A DNA stretch of 64,000 nucleotides from Hexactinellida sp. DTS-2022 (GCA_028753945.1 JAPNXP010000002.1:10230001-10294000), one strand, 5' to 3'. Shown: positions 46,401-58,970, counted from the stretch's first letter. Notes: generated by a model not told the origin, from the sequence alone. Translations and numbers: made by a program.

Positions 46401-49400
46401 TCTCTAAATATGATTATTTATCTAATATAAACCCCCAATTTAACAAGCACGACGAACAGGGAGAGAGGGAGACTGTCCACCTATTATATTGCCTGTCCTA
46501 GTCCACTTTGTTTTGGATCTAATATAAACCCACAATTTAATTAGCACTTCGAACAGGGAGAGACGGAGACTGTCCACTTAGTATATTGCTTATCGTGCCC
46601 CACTAAGGTTTGAATCTAATAATGCATATTTGTCTAATATAAACCCACAATTTAACTAGCACGACGAATAGGGAGAGAGGGAGACTGTCCACTTAGTATA
46701 TTGCCTGTCCTAGTCCACTTTGTGTTGAATCTAATACTGTATATTAATCTAATATAAACCCACAATTTAATTAGCACGACGAACAGGGAGAGAGGGAGAC
46801 TGTCCACTTAGTCTATTGCCTGTCCTAGTCCACTTTGTTTTGAATCTAATACTGCATATTAATCTAATATAAACCACAATTTAATTAGAACTTCGAACAT
46901 GGAGAGAGGGAGACTGTCCACTTAGAATATTGCTTATCGTGTTCACTTTGGTTTGAATCTAATACTGCATATTTGTCTAATATAAACCCACAATTTAACT
47001 AGCACGACGAACAGGGAGAGAGGGAGACTGTCTACTTAGTATATTGCTCATCGTGCCCCACTTTGGTTTGAATCTAATAATGCATATTTGCCTAATATAA
47101 ACCCACAATTTAACTGCACGACGAACAGGGAGAGAGGGAGACTGTCCACTTAGTATATTGCCTGTCCTAATCCACTTTGTTTTGAATCTTATACTGCATA
47201 TTAATCTAATATAAACCCACAATTTAACTGCACGACGAACAGGGAGAGAGGGAGACTGTCCACTTAGTATATTGCCTGTCCTAGTCCACTTTGTTTTGAA
47301 TCTTATACTGCATATTAATCTAATATAAACCCACAATTTAATTAGCAATACGAACAGGGAGAGAGGGAGACTGTCCACTTAGTATATTTCCTGTCCTAGT
47401 CCACTTTAGTTTGAATCTAATACTGCATATTTGTCGAATATAAACACAGGATTTATCTAGCACTTACGGACAGGGAGAGAGGGAGACTGTCCACTTAGTA
47501 TATTGCCTGTCCTAGTACACATTGGTTTGACTCTAATTATGATTATTTATCTAATATATACCCAAAATTTAACTAGCACGACGAACAGGGAGAGTGGGAG
47601 ACTGTCCTCTTAGTATATTGCCTGTCCTAGTCCACTTTGTTTTGAATCTAATACTGCATATATGTCGAATATAAACACACGATTTAATTAGCACGACGAA
47701 CAGGGAGAGAGGGAGACTGTCCACTTAATATATTGCCAGTCCTAGTCACTTTAGTTTGAATCTAATTATGAGTATTTATCTAATATAAACCCTCAATTTA
47801 ACTAGCACGACGAACAGGGAGAGAGGGAGACTGTCCACTTAGTAAATTGCCTGTCCTAGTCCACATTGGTTTGTCTCTAAATATGATTATTTATCTAATA
47901 TAAACCCACAATTTAACAAGCACGACGAACAGGGAGAGAGGGAGACTGTCCACCTAGTATATTGCCTGTCCTAGTCCACTTTGTTTTGGATCTAATATAA
48001 ACCCACAATTTAATTAGCACTTCGAACAGGGAGAGAGGGAGACTGTCCACTTAGTATATTGCTTATCGTGCCCCACTAAGGTTTGAATCTAATAATGCAT
48101 ATTTGTGTAATATAAACCCACAATTTAACTAGCACGACGAATAAGGAGAGAGGGAGACTGTCCACTTAGTATATTGCCTGTCCTAGTCCACTTTGTGTTG
48201 AATCTAATACTGTATATTAATCTAATATAAACCCACAATTTAATTAGCACGACGAACAGGGAGAGAGGGAGACTGTCCACTTAGTCCATTGCCTGTCCTA
48301 GTCCACTTTGTTTTGAATCTAATACTGCATATTAATCTAATATAAACCCACAATTTAATTAGCACTTCGAACATGGAGAGAGGGAGACTGTCCACTTAGA
48401 ATATTGCTTATCGTGCCCCACTTTGGTTTGAATCTAATACTGCATATTTGTCTAATATAAACCCACAATTTAACTAGCACGACGAACAGGGGGAGAGGGA
48501 GACTGTCCACTTAGTATATTGCTTATCGTGCCCCACTTTGGTTTGAATCTAATACTGCATATTTGTCTAATATATACCCACAATTTAACTAGCACGACGA
48601 ACAGGGAGAGAGGGAGACTGTCGACTTAGTCTATTGCCTGTCCTATTCCACTTTGGTTTGACTCTAAATATGATTATTTATCTAATATATACCCACAATT
48701 TAACTAGCACGACGAAAATGGAGATAGGGAGACTGTCCACTAAGTATCTTGCCTGTCCTAGTCCTCTTTGTTTTGAATCTAATACTGCATATTTGTCGAA
48801 TATAAACACACGATTTCTCTAGCGCTTACGGACAGGGATATAGGGAGACTTTCCAGTTAGCATATTGCCTGCCGTAGTCCACTTTGGTTTGAATCTAATA
48901 CTGCATATTTGTCTAATACAAACCCACAATTTAACTAGCACGACGAACAGGGAGAGAGGGAGACTGTCCACTTAGTATATTGCTTATCGTGCCCCACTTT
49001 GGTTTGAATCTAATAATGCATATTTGTCTAATATAAACCCACAATTTAACTAGCACGACGAACAGGGGGAGAGGGAGACTGTCCACTTAGTATATTGCTT
49101 ATCGTGCCCCACTTTGGTTTGAATCTAATACTGCATATTTGTCTAATATATACCCACAATTTAACTAGCACGACGAACAGGGAGAGAGGGAGACTGTCGA
49201 CTTAGTCTATTGCCTGTCCTATTCCACTTTGGTTTGACTCTAAATATGATTATTTATCTAATATATACCCACAATTTAACTAGCACGACGAAAATGGAGA
49301 TAGGGAGACTGTCCACTTAGTATCTTGCCTGTCCTAGTCCTCTTTGTTTTGAATCTAATACTGCATATTTGTCGAATATAAACACACGATTTCTCTAGCG

Positions 49401-50620
49401 CTTACGGACAGGGATATAGGGAGACTTTCCAGTTAGCATATTGCCTGCCGTAGTCCACTTTGGTTTGAATCTAATACTGCATATTTGTCTAATACAAACC
49501 CACAATTTAACTAGCACGACGAACAGGGAGAGAGGGAGACTGTCCACTTAGTATATTGCTTATCGTGCCCCACTTTGGTTTGAATCTAATAATGCATATT
49601 TGTCTAATATAAACCCACAATTTAACTAGCACGACGAACACGGAGAGAGCGAGACTGTCCACTTAGTCTATTGCCTGTCCTAGTCCACTTTGTTTTGAAT
49701 CATATACTGCATATTAATCTAATTTAAACCCACAATTTAATTAGCACGACGAACAGGGAAAGAGGGAGATTGTCGACTTAGTCTATTGCCTGTCCTAGTC
49801 CACTTTGGTTTGACTCTAATTATGAGTATTTATCTAATATATACCCTCAATTTAACTAGCACGACGAACAGGGAGAGAGGGAGACTGTCCACTTAGTAAA
49901 TTGCCTGTCCTAGTCCACTTTGGTTTGTCTCTAAATATGATTATTTATCTAATATAAACCCCCAATTTAACAAGCACGACGAACAGGGAGAGAGGGAGAC
50001 TGTCCACCTATTATATTGCCTGTCCTAGTCCACTTTGTTTTGGATCTAATATAAACCCACAATTTAATTAGCACTTCGAACAGGGAGAGACGGAGACTGT
50101 CCACTTAGTATATTGCTTATCGTGCCCCACTAAGGTTTGAATCTAATAATGCATATTTGTCTAATATAAACCCACAATTTAACTAGCACGACGAATAGGG
50201 AGAGAGGGAGACTGTCCACTTAGTATATTGCCTGTCCTAGTCCACTTTGTGTTGAATCTAATACTGTATATTAATCTAATATAAACCCACAATTTAATTA
50301 GCACGACGAACAGGGAGAGAGGGAGACTGTCCACTTAGTCTATTGCCTGTCCTAGTCCACTTTGTTTTGAATCTAATACTGCATATTAATCTAATATAAA
50401 CCACAATTTAATTAGAACTTCGAACATGGAGAGAGGGAGACTGTCCACTTAGAATATTGCTTATCGTGTTCACTTTGGTTTGAATCTAATACTGCATATT
50501 TGTCTAATATAAACCCACAATTTAACTAGCACGACGAACAGGGAGAGAGGGAGACTGTCCACTTAGTATATTGCTTATCGTGCCCCACTTTGGTTTGAAT
50601 CTAATACTGCATATTTGTCT
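40430..50620 (+). repeat. Higher-order repeat of about 3.18 kb, three copies
   Basis: Variant landmarks repeat in order. The first copy starts near 40430 and the second near 43610: landmarks 40407/43587, 41901/45081 and 42572/45752 are all 3,180 bp apart. The third copy starts near 47020, shifted by 3,408 bp because two extra monomers precede it, and is rearranged after about 48800. Copies one and two look almost identical by eye. Confidence 0.85.
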
Positions 50621-50624
50621 AATA

Positions 50625-51170
50625 CAGTGTACTCCGCTTAATTGGGACACCGGTTAATCGGGACAGCCGCTTAATTGGGACAACGCCACCAGAACAGAAT
50701 CCTTTCACTAGAAGCCATTACAAAATTTTCGGTTAATCGGGACAAACTCCGCTTAATCGGGACAAACTAAACAATTTTGGTTCAAAATTCGTGTCGCTCA
50801 ATAGAAAATTCCTTTGATCAGAACAAATTCTAATAAACTTTGTTAATAATGATGAAGGCAATACAAAATATCCAAATATTGTCAATTTCTTATTGATTTC
50901 AGTAATATCTAAATTTGACACAAATTATGACTTTGTATTTCAGGGATATATCAAACGATCCAAAGAATATTACGGCTCATTCCATGGGTTTTTGAGAAGA
51001 ATTAAGGGTCCGCACGCATTGGAGGAATTGTTGTAACAGGTTTAAAACCAAAATTTGTGGAAATCGCAGGTAAATCACTACTTTACCAAATTTTTCGGTT
51101 AATTGGGATCTCCGCTTAATTGGGACAAGAGGCCTGGAACAAACGTGTCCCGATTAAGCGGAGTAGACTG
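50625..51170. mobile_element. 546-bp Tigger/pogo-type element in the satellite
   Basis: CAGTGTACTCCGCTTAATTG and CGATTAAGCGGAGTAGACTG ends, flanked by TA (50623-50624, 51171-51172); internal GCTTAATTGGGACA repeats. It interrupts one monomer, which resumes with TATACCCACAATTTAAC. Confidence 0.9.
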
Positions 51171-52374
51171 TATATACCCACAATTTAACTAGCACGACGA
51201 ACAGGGAGAGAGGGAGACTGTCCACTTAGTCTATTGCCTGTCCTAGTCCACTTTGTTTTGAATCTTATACTGCATATTAATCTAATATAAACCCACTATT
51301 TAATTAGCACGACGAACAGGGAGAGAGGGAGACTCCACTTACTCTATTACCTGTCCTAGTCCACTTTAGTTTGACTCTAATTATGATTATTTATCTAATA
51401 TATACCCACAATTTAACTAGCACGACGAACAGGGAGAGAGGGAGTTTGTCGACTTAGTCTATTGCCTGTCCTAGTCCACTTTGGTTTGACTCTAAATATG
51501 ATTATTTATCTAATATATACCCACAATTTAACTAGCACGACAAACAGGGAGAGAGGGAGTTTGTCGACTTAGTCTATTGCCTGTTCTAGTCCACTTTGGT
51601 TTGAAACTAAATATGATTATTTATCTAATATATACCCACAATTTAACTAGCACGACTAACATGGAGAGAGGGAGACTGTCCACTTAGTATCTTGCCTGTC
51701 CTAGTCCACTTTGTTTTGAATATAATACTGCATATTAATCTAATATAAACCCACTATTTAATTAGCACGACGAACAGGGAGAGAGGGAGACTCCACTTAC
51801 TCTATTTCCTGTCCTAGTCCACTTTAGTTTGACTCTAATTATGATTATTTATCTAATATAAACCCACAATTTAACTAGTACGACGAACAGGGAGTGAGGG
51901 AGACAGTCCACTTAGTCTATTGCCTGTCCTAGTCCACTTTGTTTGAATCTAATACTGCATATTTGTCGAATATAAACACAGGATTTATCTAGCACTTACG
52001 GACAGGGAGAGAGGGAGACTGTCCACTTAGTATATTGCCTGTCCTAGTACACATTGGTTTGACTCTAATTATGTTTATTTATCTAATATATACCCAAAAT
52101 TTAACTAGCACGACGAACAGGGAGAGTGGGAGACTGTCCTCTTAGTATATTGCCTGTCAAGTCCACTTTGTTTTGAATCTAATACTGCATATATGTCGAA
52201 TATAAACACACGATTTAATTAGCACGACGAACAGGGAGAGAGGGAGACTGTCCACTTAGTATATTGCTTATCGTGCCCCACTTTGGTTTGAATCTAATAC
52301 TGCATATATGTCTAATATAAACCCACAATTTAACTATCACGACGAACAAGGAGAGAGGGAGACTCTCCACTTAA

Positions 52375-53094
52375 GGTTAAATTACGGCAGATTCACCCAA
52401 AAAAACACATGAATTTTGTTTTGAAGGTGTGAGTTTGAATTTCACATATATGATGGAAGACATTATAGCTATATCGAAACTGAAAACAAAATCTAATTAT
52501 CTTCAATAAATTCGAAATTATTTGGCTTGCAGTATTATGCTAATACAAAAGTCCCATAGGGGGATTTTTTCAGACTCCACCTGATAAATGTGTGGTTTGC
52601 AAGATCATTATTTGCTAAAGACCTGTACTGTGTGATCTATCAGATAGATCATCGTTATGGGCGGTTGTTGGGCGGTTTAGAATTTTGATAAGATCTAAAT
52701 AAAAAATATTGCGACCTTTTGAAACCAAAAAATGAATAAAAAGGTCATCTTTTCATGCGAAATTTGATAAAATGCTTGATAAAAAAAATTCCAAGTGATA
52801 ATACAAAAATGTAAACCGTCTACCAACTCCTTACGCTTATAATCTTTGAATATTGATTCTGAAAACAAACATTGATGACCGCATTGCCAAATTACCGCAT
52901 AATATCTACCACCACTTTTGGAAATCGCCCTATGGGAGATTTGTATTAGACAAATTTTGAAACCGACAAAAAATAAAAAGTATAATAGATAGGGACATTT
53001 TCTTTTTGGTTTATTGATTTGTATCGTATAGGTATATATTTATCACAATTACAGATTAGTACAAGAACTTTCATTCACGTGGGGTAATTTAACC
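52375..53094. mobile_element. TTAA-flanked 720-bp element, copy 2, at the satellite's right edge
   Basis: Starts GGTTAAATTACGGCAG and ends GGGGTAATTTAACC with TTAA at 52371-52374 and 53095-53098. The left flank is a satellite monomer; the right flank is unrelated sequence beginning GGATGCTTCGGG. Confidence 0.92.
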
Positions 53095-53098
53095 TTAA

Positions 53099-54938
53099 GG
53101 ATGCTTCGGGTGAAATTTTTGGTATTTCAGTGACAAAATTGAAATGCGAGTTTATTGTGTGAAATGAAGCAAATATATCATTAAGGCCCGTCTTTACTCA
53201 TGATGGAAATCGACATTAGAGTGTTTTTGGATAGCATCCAGTATCGTCTAGCTGCACTGAAATTTCAGGTGAATCTGACCTCTACTTTTTCAGTATAGAC
53301 TATTTTAAAGCATAGGAATGTGTACATCATCACCCAAAGGTCACTGTTCAAATGAAATAAAAATTCCGGGAGCGCGCCCGGTCACAGTTTTGCTCCAAAT
53401 TTGTTGAAACCAAATTTAAACTAAAGAATACATATGGTCTGAGGTAAGGAACCTTGATTTAATCTTTACAATCCAAACTTTCAAAGTTATAGACCTTTGA
53501 AATTCGACTTTGACTGCCATTTAACATAAATTTGACGAATTTTGAAGAATTTATTGGCTTGGCAGTTAAAGTCTGAATTCAAAAGGCTGGGATTTTCAAA
53601 GTTTGAATTGTAGAGAATAAATCAAGGTTCCTTACCTCAGAACATATGCATTCTTCAGTTTAGACTTGGTTTTAACCAATTTGGACCAAAATTGTGACCG
53701 GGCGCGCTCCCGGAATCTTTTTTAAAATTTACTTTTTGCACTTTTTGAACATGATCAGAATGAATTTATATTGTTGCAATCATTAGGATAATGGTTCAAT
53801 TTGTTCTTCCAGTGTGTTTGCAATACTATATGGGTGATATTTGAAATTTAAAGCTAGAATCTAGAGTTTATTTATCAGGAGTTGTAAATTTGCTAAATCA
53901 TCAAAGATTGGCACATTTCTATGCCCATATATGGTCATTTTGAAAACGGAGTTAGTTAGGCTCACAAAATGTATTATGGACGGATAGGAAGTCGGGTAGT
54001 GCGAGCATTTTGGACACAAAATTGTAATTATATGTCCACGGGCTAGTGAGAAACAATAATATAAAATCACACGGACCACCCAATGAGATGAACATTTTGA
54101 AAAGTTTATTTGTTGCAAGGGTCACAGATTTGGTCAAAATTTAATGAAATCAAGTGTAAACTATTAAATACACTTCTATTCAGGGAATAATCCTAACTCT
54201 AAGCTTCACAATGCAAATTTTCAAAGTAATAGCCATTTGAAGTTAGATTTGTCAACTTGGCAGTCGAAATCTAATTTCAATTGGCTATAACTCTGAAAAT
54301 TTGAATTGGAATGGTATAAATTTTGGTATACACCCAAATTACATATGCAATTATGATAATGTATGAATAACAACGTGAATGATTGAAAATTGAGACTGTG
54401 CGAGACTACAAAACTCTAAACATTTGAAAAAACACCTTTCATGATGACCTGCACATTCCTGGCACATATAATGGTCACTACAGCAAAACAAGATATCAGA
54501 TTCACCTGAAATTTGAAATGTAGCTATACTTTATAGGGTGCAATCCAAAAACAATCAAATCTCAATTTCTCTGACGAGCTTTGTAGGGCCGGAAATTACT
54601 AACACTGAATTTGGCAAGATAACAGAGATTTTTCGCTTTCACATTGCCATAATGTGTTAAAAACTTCTCAGAATTAAAAAAAAAAATTCCAGCTGATCTT
54701 CCCGATATTATTACATATAATAATGAAATAAACTCAAAAATAGTTATTTTGAAATCTTGAGTAAATATCGGCCTTAAATTATGTGAGAAGTGAATTTTTT
54801 TGAAAAATATTCTACAAATTCTTCAAAATGTAAATTTGGTGACGTCATTATTGATGATGTAGCTTTTTTATAATCTCAATTGACATTCCTTGGTTTTATA
54901 TACCTTATCTTGCACTTATATACTTTATGTATATAAAC
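53099..54938. other. Old interspersed repeats including a foldback; no gene seen
   Basis: Begins GGATGCTTCGGG, like the end of the TTAA element at 18783, but I found no partner end. Phrases such as TTTAAACTAAAGAATACATA recur here in inverted pairs and also near 4133-4200 and 54122-54200, showing one dispersed family. Two overlapping minus-strand frames near 53861-54137 look non-coding. Confidence 0.5.
53363..53716. repeat. 354-bp foldback repeat
   Basis: ATTCCGGGAGCGCGCCCGG at 53363 is inverted at 53698-53716 (CCGGGCGCGCTCCCGGAAT). The arms extend about 125 bp each, including AAGGAACCTTGATTTAAT and its inverse. No clear target duplication. Confidence 0.85.
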
Positions 54939-55336
54939 CAAGGTTGCAACCGAATAGTTGACCGAATAGTTGCTTGCCGATTAGCTAAGAATCGGTCGCT
55001 TAACGAAACCAAGTATTATTTGTCATTTTGGACCGCATATAATCCATGTCTACATATACAAGTATTTGCTTCACCTGATAATGATATTTTGTTGAATATA
55101 TGTTAGTATTCGGATTACAAATTCTACTATTTGGTCAACCGAATAATACTATTTGGTCAACCGAATACTAATATCAGATCAGCAAAATAATATCATCAAG
55201 TGAGCCAAATGCATTTATTTGATGAGTTAAATACATCAGAGTTCATAAAAAACCAATAAACATAAATTTGAGTACCCGAACGATTCTCAGCGAATCGACA
55301 AACAACTATTCGGACAACTATTTGGTTGCAACCTTG
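54939..55336. mobile_element. hAT-type foldback CAAGGTTGCAACC, copy 2 (398 bp)
   Basis: Ends match the copy at 21333-21994; 8-bp duplication ATATAAAC on both sides (54931-54938, 55337-55344). Supplies the empty site for the insertion in copy 1. Confidence 0.92.
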
Positions 55337-55344
55337 ATATAAAC

Positions 55345-55911
55345 TAAAATTAATATGCACAAATATCTCAGTGATAAGCATATATTTCCAAATCAGTTTA
55401 TAACTGGCTAGAAATTCTGATCTGAATATTTTATTAATTTTTGTATGCATCATCAACAGAATAATTGACTATATTATATTATTCAACTCAATTGTCATAT
55501 ACCGTATATTAGTATATTCATACTGTATCCCAACTAGTATTGACATATTATACATATTAGAGCATTAATCACACGTAAGCCATGATTTAATCACTGATAA
55601 TGATGTCCCAAAAGAAAGCGGACTCCATCAATATGACAGAAACTTGCATAGAATTCGATTTAATCAAGTAGTTTGTTCACTATGATGTTTCAATGCATAT
55701 TTAGTATATAGTATGAAACTTATCTAGTATATTTAAACTAAATCCGGTTGCAACACGGACAAATTTAATAGCACATATGCATTTCACAATCAAAAAACTT
55801 CAGCCTTCAATTACTCAATTGTAGTTTTTTTGAAATATCCCGAATTTTATCTAATAAAGTTCATAAGGGATTGATATCAAAAATTCAGATATAGTTCTTA
55901 ATAGTATAAAA
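55345..55911. other. No gene seen
   Basis: AT-rich DNA with no supported frame or element end. Confidence 0.35.
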
Positions 55912-57226
55912 AAGGCTCGACCCACACCTTCACTAATATAGTCCCAATCAAATACAAACTTATATCAGTTTTCGCCTTATCTATACTGATAACAAATCCG
56001 CAATAAAATTGAATTCGAACAATATTCGCTCGAGTGATTTAGTATAATTAATAATACGTAATATTAAATCCCTATACCAGATGATTTTATGTGCGCCCAA
56101 ATTGAAAAAAAAATATTGATGATTAAGAGTTGTTTAGCCTTGGGTTATTATCTATGTATATAAACAAAGAAATGCAGCCTATTTTGATATGAATTCATAT
56201 TAACAATATTGTTCAGTAACGCTTCAAAGTGAAACTATTCAAATTTCAATTATTATTCTGCATTTTTCTGATTCAAACACTTACAACAATTATTTTCATT
56301 TCTTGTGAATATCGTAACTGCCTGCAGACCTTGATCTATATATAATCAATATGCCTGAAGTCTAAAATTACAAAATACATTTAAGAATTTTTCTCAAAAT
56401 GGGCGCAGGTATGTATAGGTTGAGTATTTGGAGAAAAATATCTGTTTATTTATATTATATTACAGTTTAACTATATATATATTAGGGCTGAAACGAATAT
56501 TCGAAATGTAACGAACGAACCTTTTTCTAAACGAACGAATATTCGAATATTCGTTCGTTTGGATGACTAAGCATTAAATCAATTTCTCGAGACAAAATAC
56601 ATTGGAAAATAGGTTTTTGATCATGTTACAATGGTATAATAATAGTTACGAAGTGTATTATACACAAGTTAACTAATAATCTGATAGTTTAAGTGGGAAT
56701 TTATAATTACGATATCTCTAAGCTATACAAAAGTCTTGTTGTTGTCCAAAATTAGTCAACGAATATCCGTTTCATTCTAATATTCGTCCAAACGAATATT
56801 CGTTTCGTAACGAATATTCGTTTGCAAACGAACGAATATTCGTTCAATCATTTCGAACGAATATTCGAATATTCGGTATATTCGTTTCAGCCCTAATATA
56901 TATACACTCCATTCAGTAGGAATCTTATATAGTGGTTATATAACAATGTTAACTATGTATTATGCAATGGTTTAATCTTAAGTTATGTAGTATTAAGGAA
57001 TAAAAATAAGATAATTCCGCTATCAATTGTGACGAAATCCCCACGAAATTTTGTATTACGTCAGTGGCGCAAAGTGGCGCAAGGTGGTATATTTCCTAAA
57101 GTATTTGGAATTTCGGATGAAAATTTCTGTGAATAAACCCCATCTATAGAGAGCATGCGGAATATGCAATAATATACATTTAATCAATTTTCTGGGCCTC
57201 CGCCCTGAAGGTGTGGGTCGAGCCTT
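55912..57226. mobile_element. TIR element AAGGCTCGACCCACACC, copy B
   Basis: Ends AAGGCTCGACCCACACCTT and AAGGTGTGGGTCGAGCCTT. A 12-bp direct repeat TTAATAGTATAA lies 1-2 bases outside each end (55898-55909 and 57228-57239), longer than hAT or Tc1 duplications and compatible with a MULE-like element. Split by the hAT-type element 56483-56895. Confidence 0.8.
56483..56895. mobile_element. 413-bp hAT-type foldback TAGGGCTGAAACG
   Basis: TAGGGCTGAAACGAATATTCG and its inverse CGAATATNNNN-TTCGTTTCAGCCCTA close the element; the interior is rich in CGAATATTCG palindromes. The duplication falls in an AT run (ATATATAT) and cannot be sized. Confidence 0.82.
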
Positions 57227-57239
57227 ATTAATAGTATAA

Positions 57240-58270
57240 TGATCCTTTTGCAAGCTCATTGAAGCAAACTAACGATTTGTGTCTGAGTAGAGACCAAGCA
57301 AGGAGCAAAAATACCACTTTCTGGCCTATTTTTTTACGAATTTAGGATTCGTAAGCTAAGAATTGGTTACACTTGGGATAGGCGTCTGGTGAGCTAAGCA
57401 AATGTAGTGCTAATTGTACTGATCAATCATTCAAATTTTTGGAGCTATATCGAATATACTTTATAAGAATTAATTCAGTGAAAACTAATAAAACAGTATT
57501 ACCCCTATGGGGAGGCATTTCCCAAAGAATTTAAGTCTAATGGAGTATGATTTAAAATCCAAAATTGAAGCCTGTGCCGACGCATGTTCCTTGGTGGTAC
57601 ATTATTTTGATGGTGGTTTATTGATAGTGCCTCCAAAAGGAAATCCTGTCGTACAAGCTGCAATTTGGATTTTTTTGCAATGTCATCATCACCAGGAAGG
57701 TGTTAAATTATTTCAGAAAGGTGTTTCAGAAGGCATCCACCCTTAGAGTGGTGGAAGCTTCCATTTAGCTCAACTTAATTTTAGAGATATTCAAGTTTCA
57801 GTAGAATATAATAAGTGATGAGTCAGCATTTTTATGTGCGTTTTGGGTGATCACCCAACAACAACCAACCCATCGAAATATATTATTCACAAGATTGTAA
57901 AAACACATTTTTTTGACGATTTCATCATCACCTCAAGGTGTCAAGACCCATTTGTAGAGGTGTTACATGGCATAAGGATTATTTAATGAATTGAAAGTTT
58001 GTTTCTATCTTCCATAATCTCTGAGATTTATGATATTTAATTAATTAGTAGTATAAATAATTATCTATATTTTTTGTACTATAACACCAATTTCAAAATC
58101 AACTTACAATTATTAAGTTAAATTATTTCGTCATAAATTATTAATTAATTAATTTGGCTGTCAAATTTCAATTCCGCACACTCGATAACCCTTAATAAAC
58201 AAATTGGAAGCATATAGATTCTAGTATATAATTCATATACTGACTGAATTAATTATAATTAATTATGTCA
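57240..58270. other. Unassigned stretch with one doubtful 79-codon frame
   Basis: A plus-strand frame at 57507-57746 (MGRHFPKNLSLMEY to GVSEGIHP) has no recognisable motif. CATCATCACC-AGGTGT text repeats at 57683 and 57925, and similar wording (GAAAGTTTGTTTC-ATCTT) recurs near 21296, so the area is probably old repeat. It also has AATTAATTAATT runs near 58140. Confidence 0.35.
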
Positions 58271-58274
58271 GTAT

Positions 58275-58615
58275 ATTAGTTGAATACGACAAAAAATATA
58301 TTGAGTGGACAATATCTCACTCTCCCTGGCCGGTAGGGCCTGTTGAAGTGCGGGTCTATATTCGAAAATTAAGCATAACTTTAGTCTAACTTTAGTTGAA
58401 TACGACAAACAATATACTGAGTGGACAGTTTGCCCCTCCCCCTGGCCGTTAGGATCTTTTGAAGTGCGGGTCTATATTCGATAAATAAACATAATTTTAT
58501 TCAAAGCAAAGTGGATTTCGACAATCACTATACTAAGTGGACAGTCTCCCGCTCCCCCTGTCCGGTAGGGCATTTTGAAGAGCAGTGCTATATTCGGCCG
58601 TTCGTTGGTTTTCGC
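58275..58615 (-). repeat. Three divergent satellite monomers, inverted to the main array
   Basis: GAGTGGACA-TCTC, CTCCCTGGCCG-TAGG, TTTTGAAGTGCGGGTCTATA and GTTGAATACGACAA occur three times at about 113-bp spacing. The variants differ from both the main array and the 24.7-kb group. Confidence 0.85.
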
Positions 58616-58787
58616 ATTAACGCTGTTCCACTGTATTTGCATTTTCAGCTAGTTCCTAACTGTTAGATGTGATCCCTAATAATTAATTTGGTTCCTTGAT
58701 TGTTTAGTTTTACTCATTTTTGTTGCCTTTTCTATCGGTACCCATAAATTATTACTACATAGTATATAATTTAATCTAAACATTAAA

Positions 58788-58970
58788 TTATGTCAACGAA
58801 ATATCATTGTACAATTCCTCTATTTTACTAAATAGGAGGTCATATCTATATTCTGAGAGATAATACTGCTCTTCCAGTGATTTAATTTCCTTCTTGAGCA
58901 GCTCAACGGTTTCTCTTAAGGCGTGAGTGTACCAGCGCTTCGCGGTGGTACTTCCACTGAAACGATTCAC
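58788..58970 (-). CDS. Candidate terminal exon, unknown charged helical protein
   Basis: The frame reads (V)NRFSGSTTAKRWYTHALRE, then ETVELLKKEIKSLEEQYYLS and YDLLFSKIEELYND, ending at TAA. The heptad-like spacing of Leu and Ile with Lys/Glu suggests an amphipathic helix or coiled coil. A TTTCAG acceptor at 58957-58963 could start the exon inside this frame (first base 58956). I do not recognise the protein. Its phase does not join directly to the upstream exon candidate at 59662-59756, so an exon in between would be needed if they are one gene. Composition looks more like coding DNA than its surroundings. Confidence 0.38.
   Translation of the reverse strand: MNRFSGSTTAKRWYTHALRETVELLKKEIKSLEEQYYLSEYRYDLLFSKIEELYNDISLT

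Larger units (their letters stand above)
25827..52370 (+). repeat. Satellite array, monomer about 114-115 bp
   Basis: About 210 head-to-tail monomers with phrases GCACGACGAACAGGGAGAG, GACTGTCCACTTAGTATATT, GCCTGTCCTAGTCCACTTTG, TGCATATTAATCTAATATAA and ACCCACAATTTAA. Measured spacings near 31.6-31.8 kb are 114 and 115 bp. Recurrent variants include a GACTCCACTTACTC form, a TTATCGTGCCCCAC form, a GTTTGTCGACTTAG form, and a form lacking about 24 bases in the middle. Each monomer has two GTCCACTT boxes about 30 bases apart. All units share one orientation. Minus-strand reading gives repeated 38-codon open frames that are artefacts of the 114-bp period. Embedded elements are at 28262-28946, 31879-32378, 38058-38557 and 50625-51170. 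Confidence 0.97.

Noticed and set aside
29290-47378. Family of 89- and 127-residue proteins on the minus strand
   Set aside because: They begin and end at the same monomer variants and follow the 114-bp period; frame openness is explained by the repeat, not by coding.
25827-52370. CRISPR-like array
   Set aside because: Repeats are contiguous 114-bp monomers without unique spacers or cas genes, in eukaryotic DNA. It is a satellite.
53861-54137. Two overlapping minus-strand frames of 85 and 61 codons
   Set aside because: Lie in an old interspersed repeat; both frames of the same DNA are open and neither looks like protein.
57507-57746. 79-codon plus-strand frame
   Set aside because: No recognisable motif or splice signals, and wording shared with repeats near 21.3 kb and 57.9 kb; kept only as a doubtful note.
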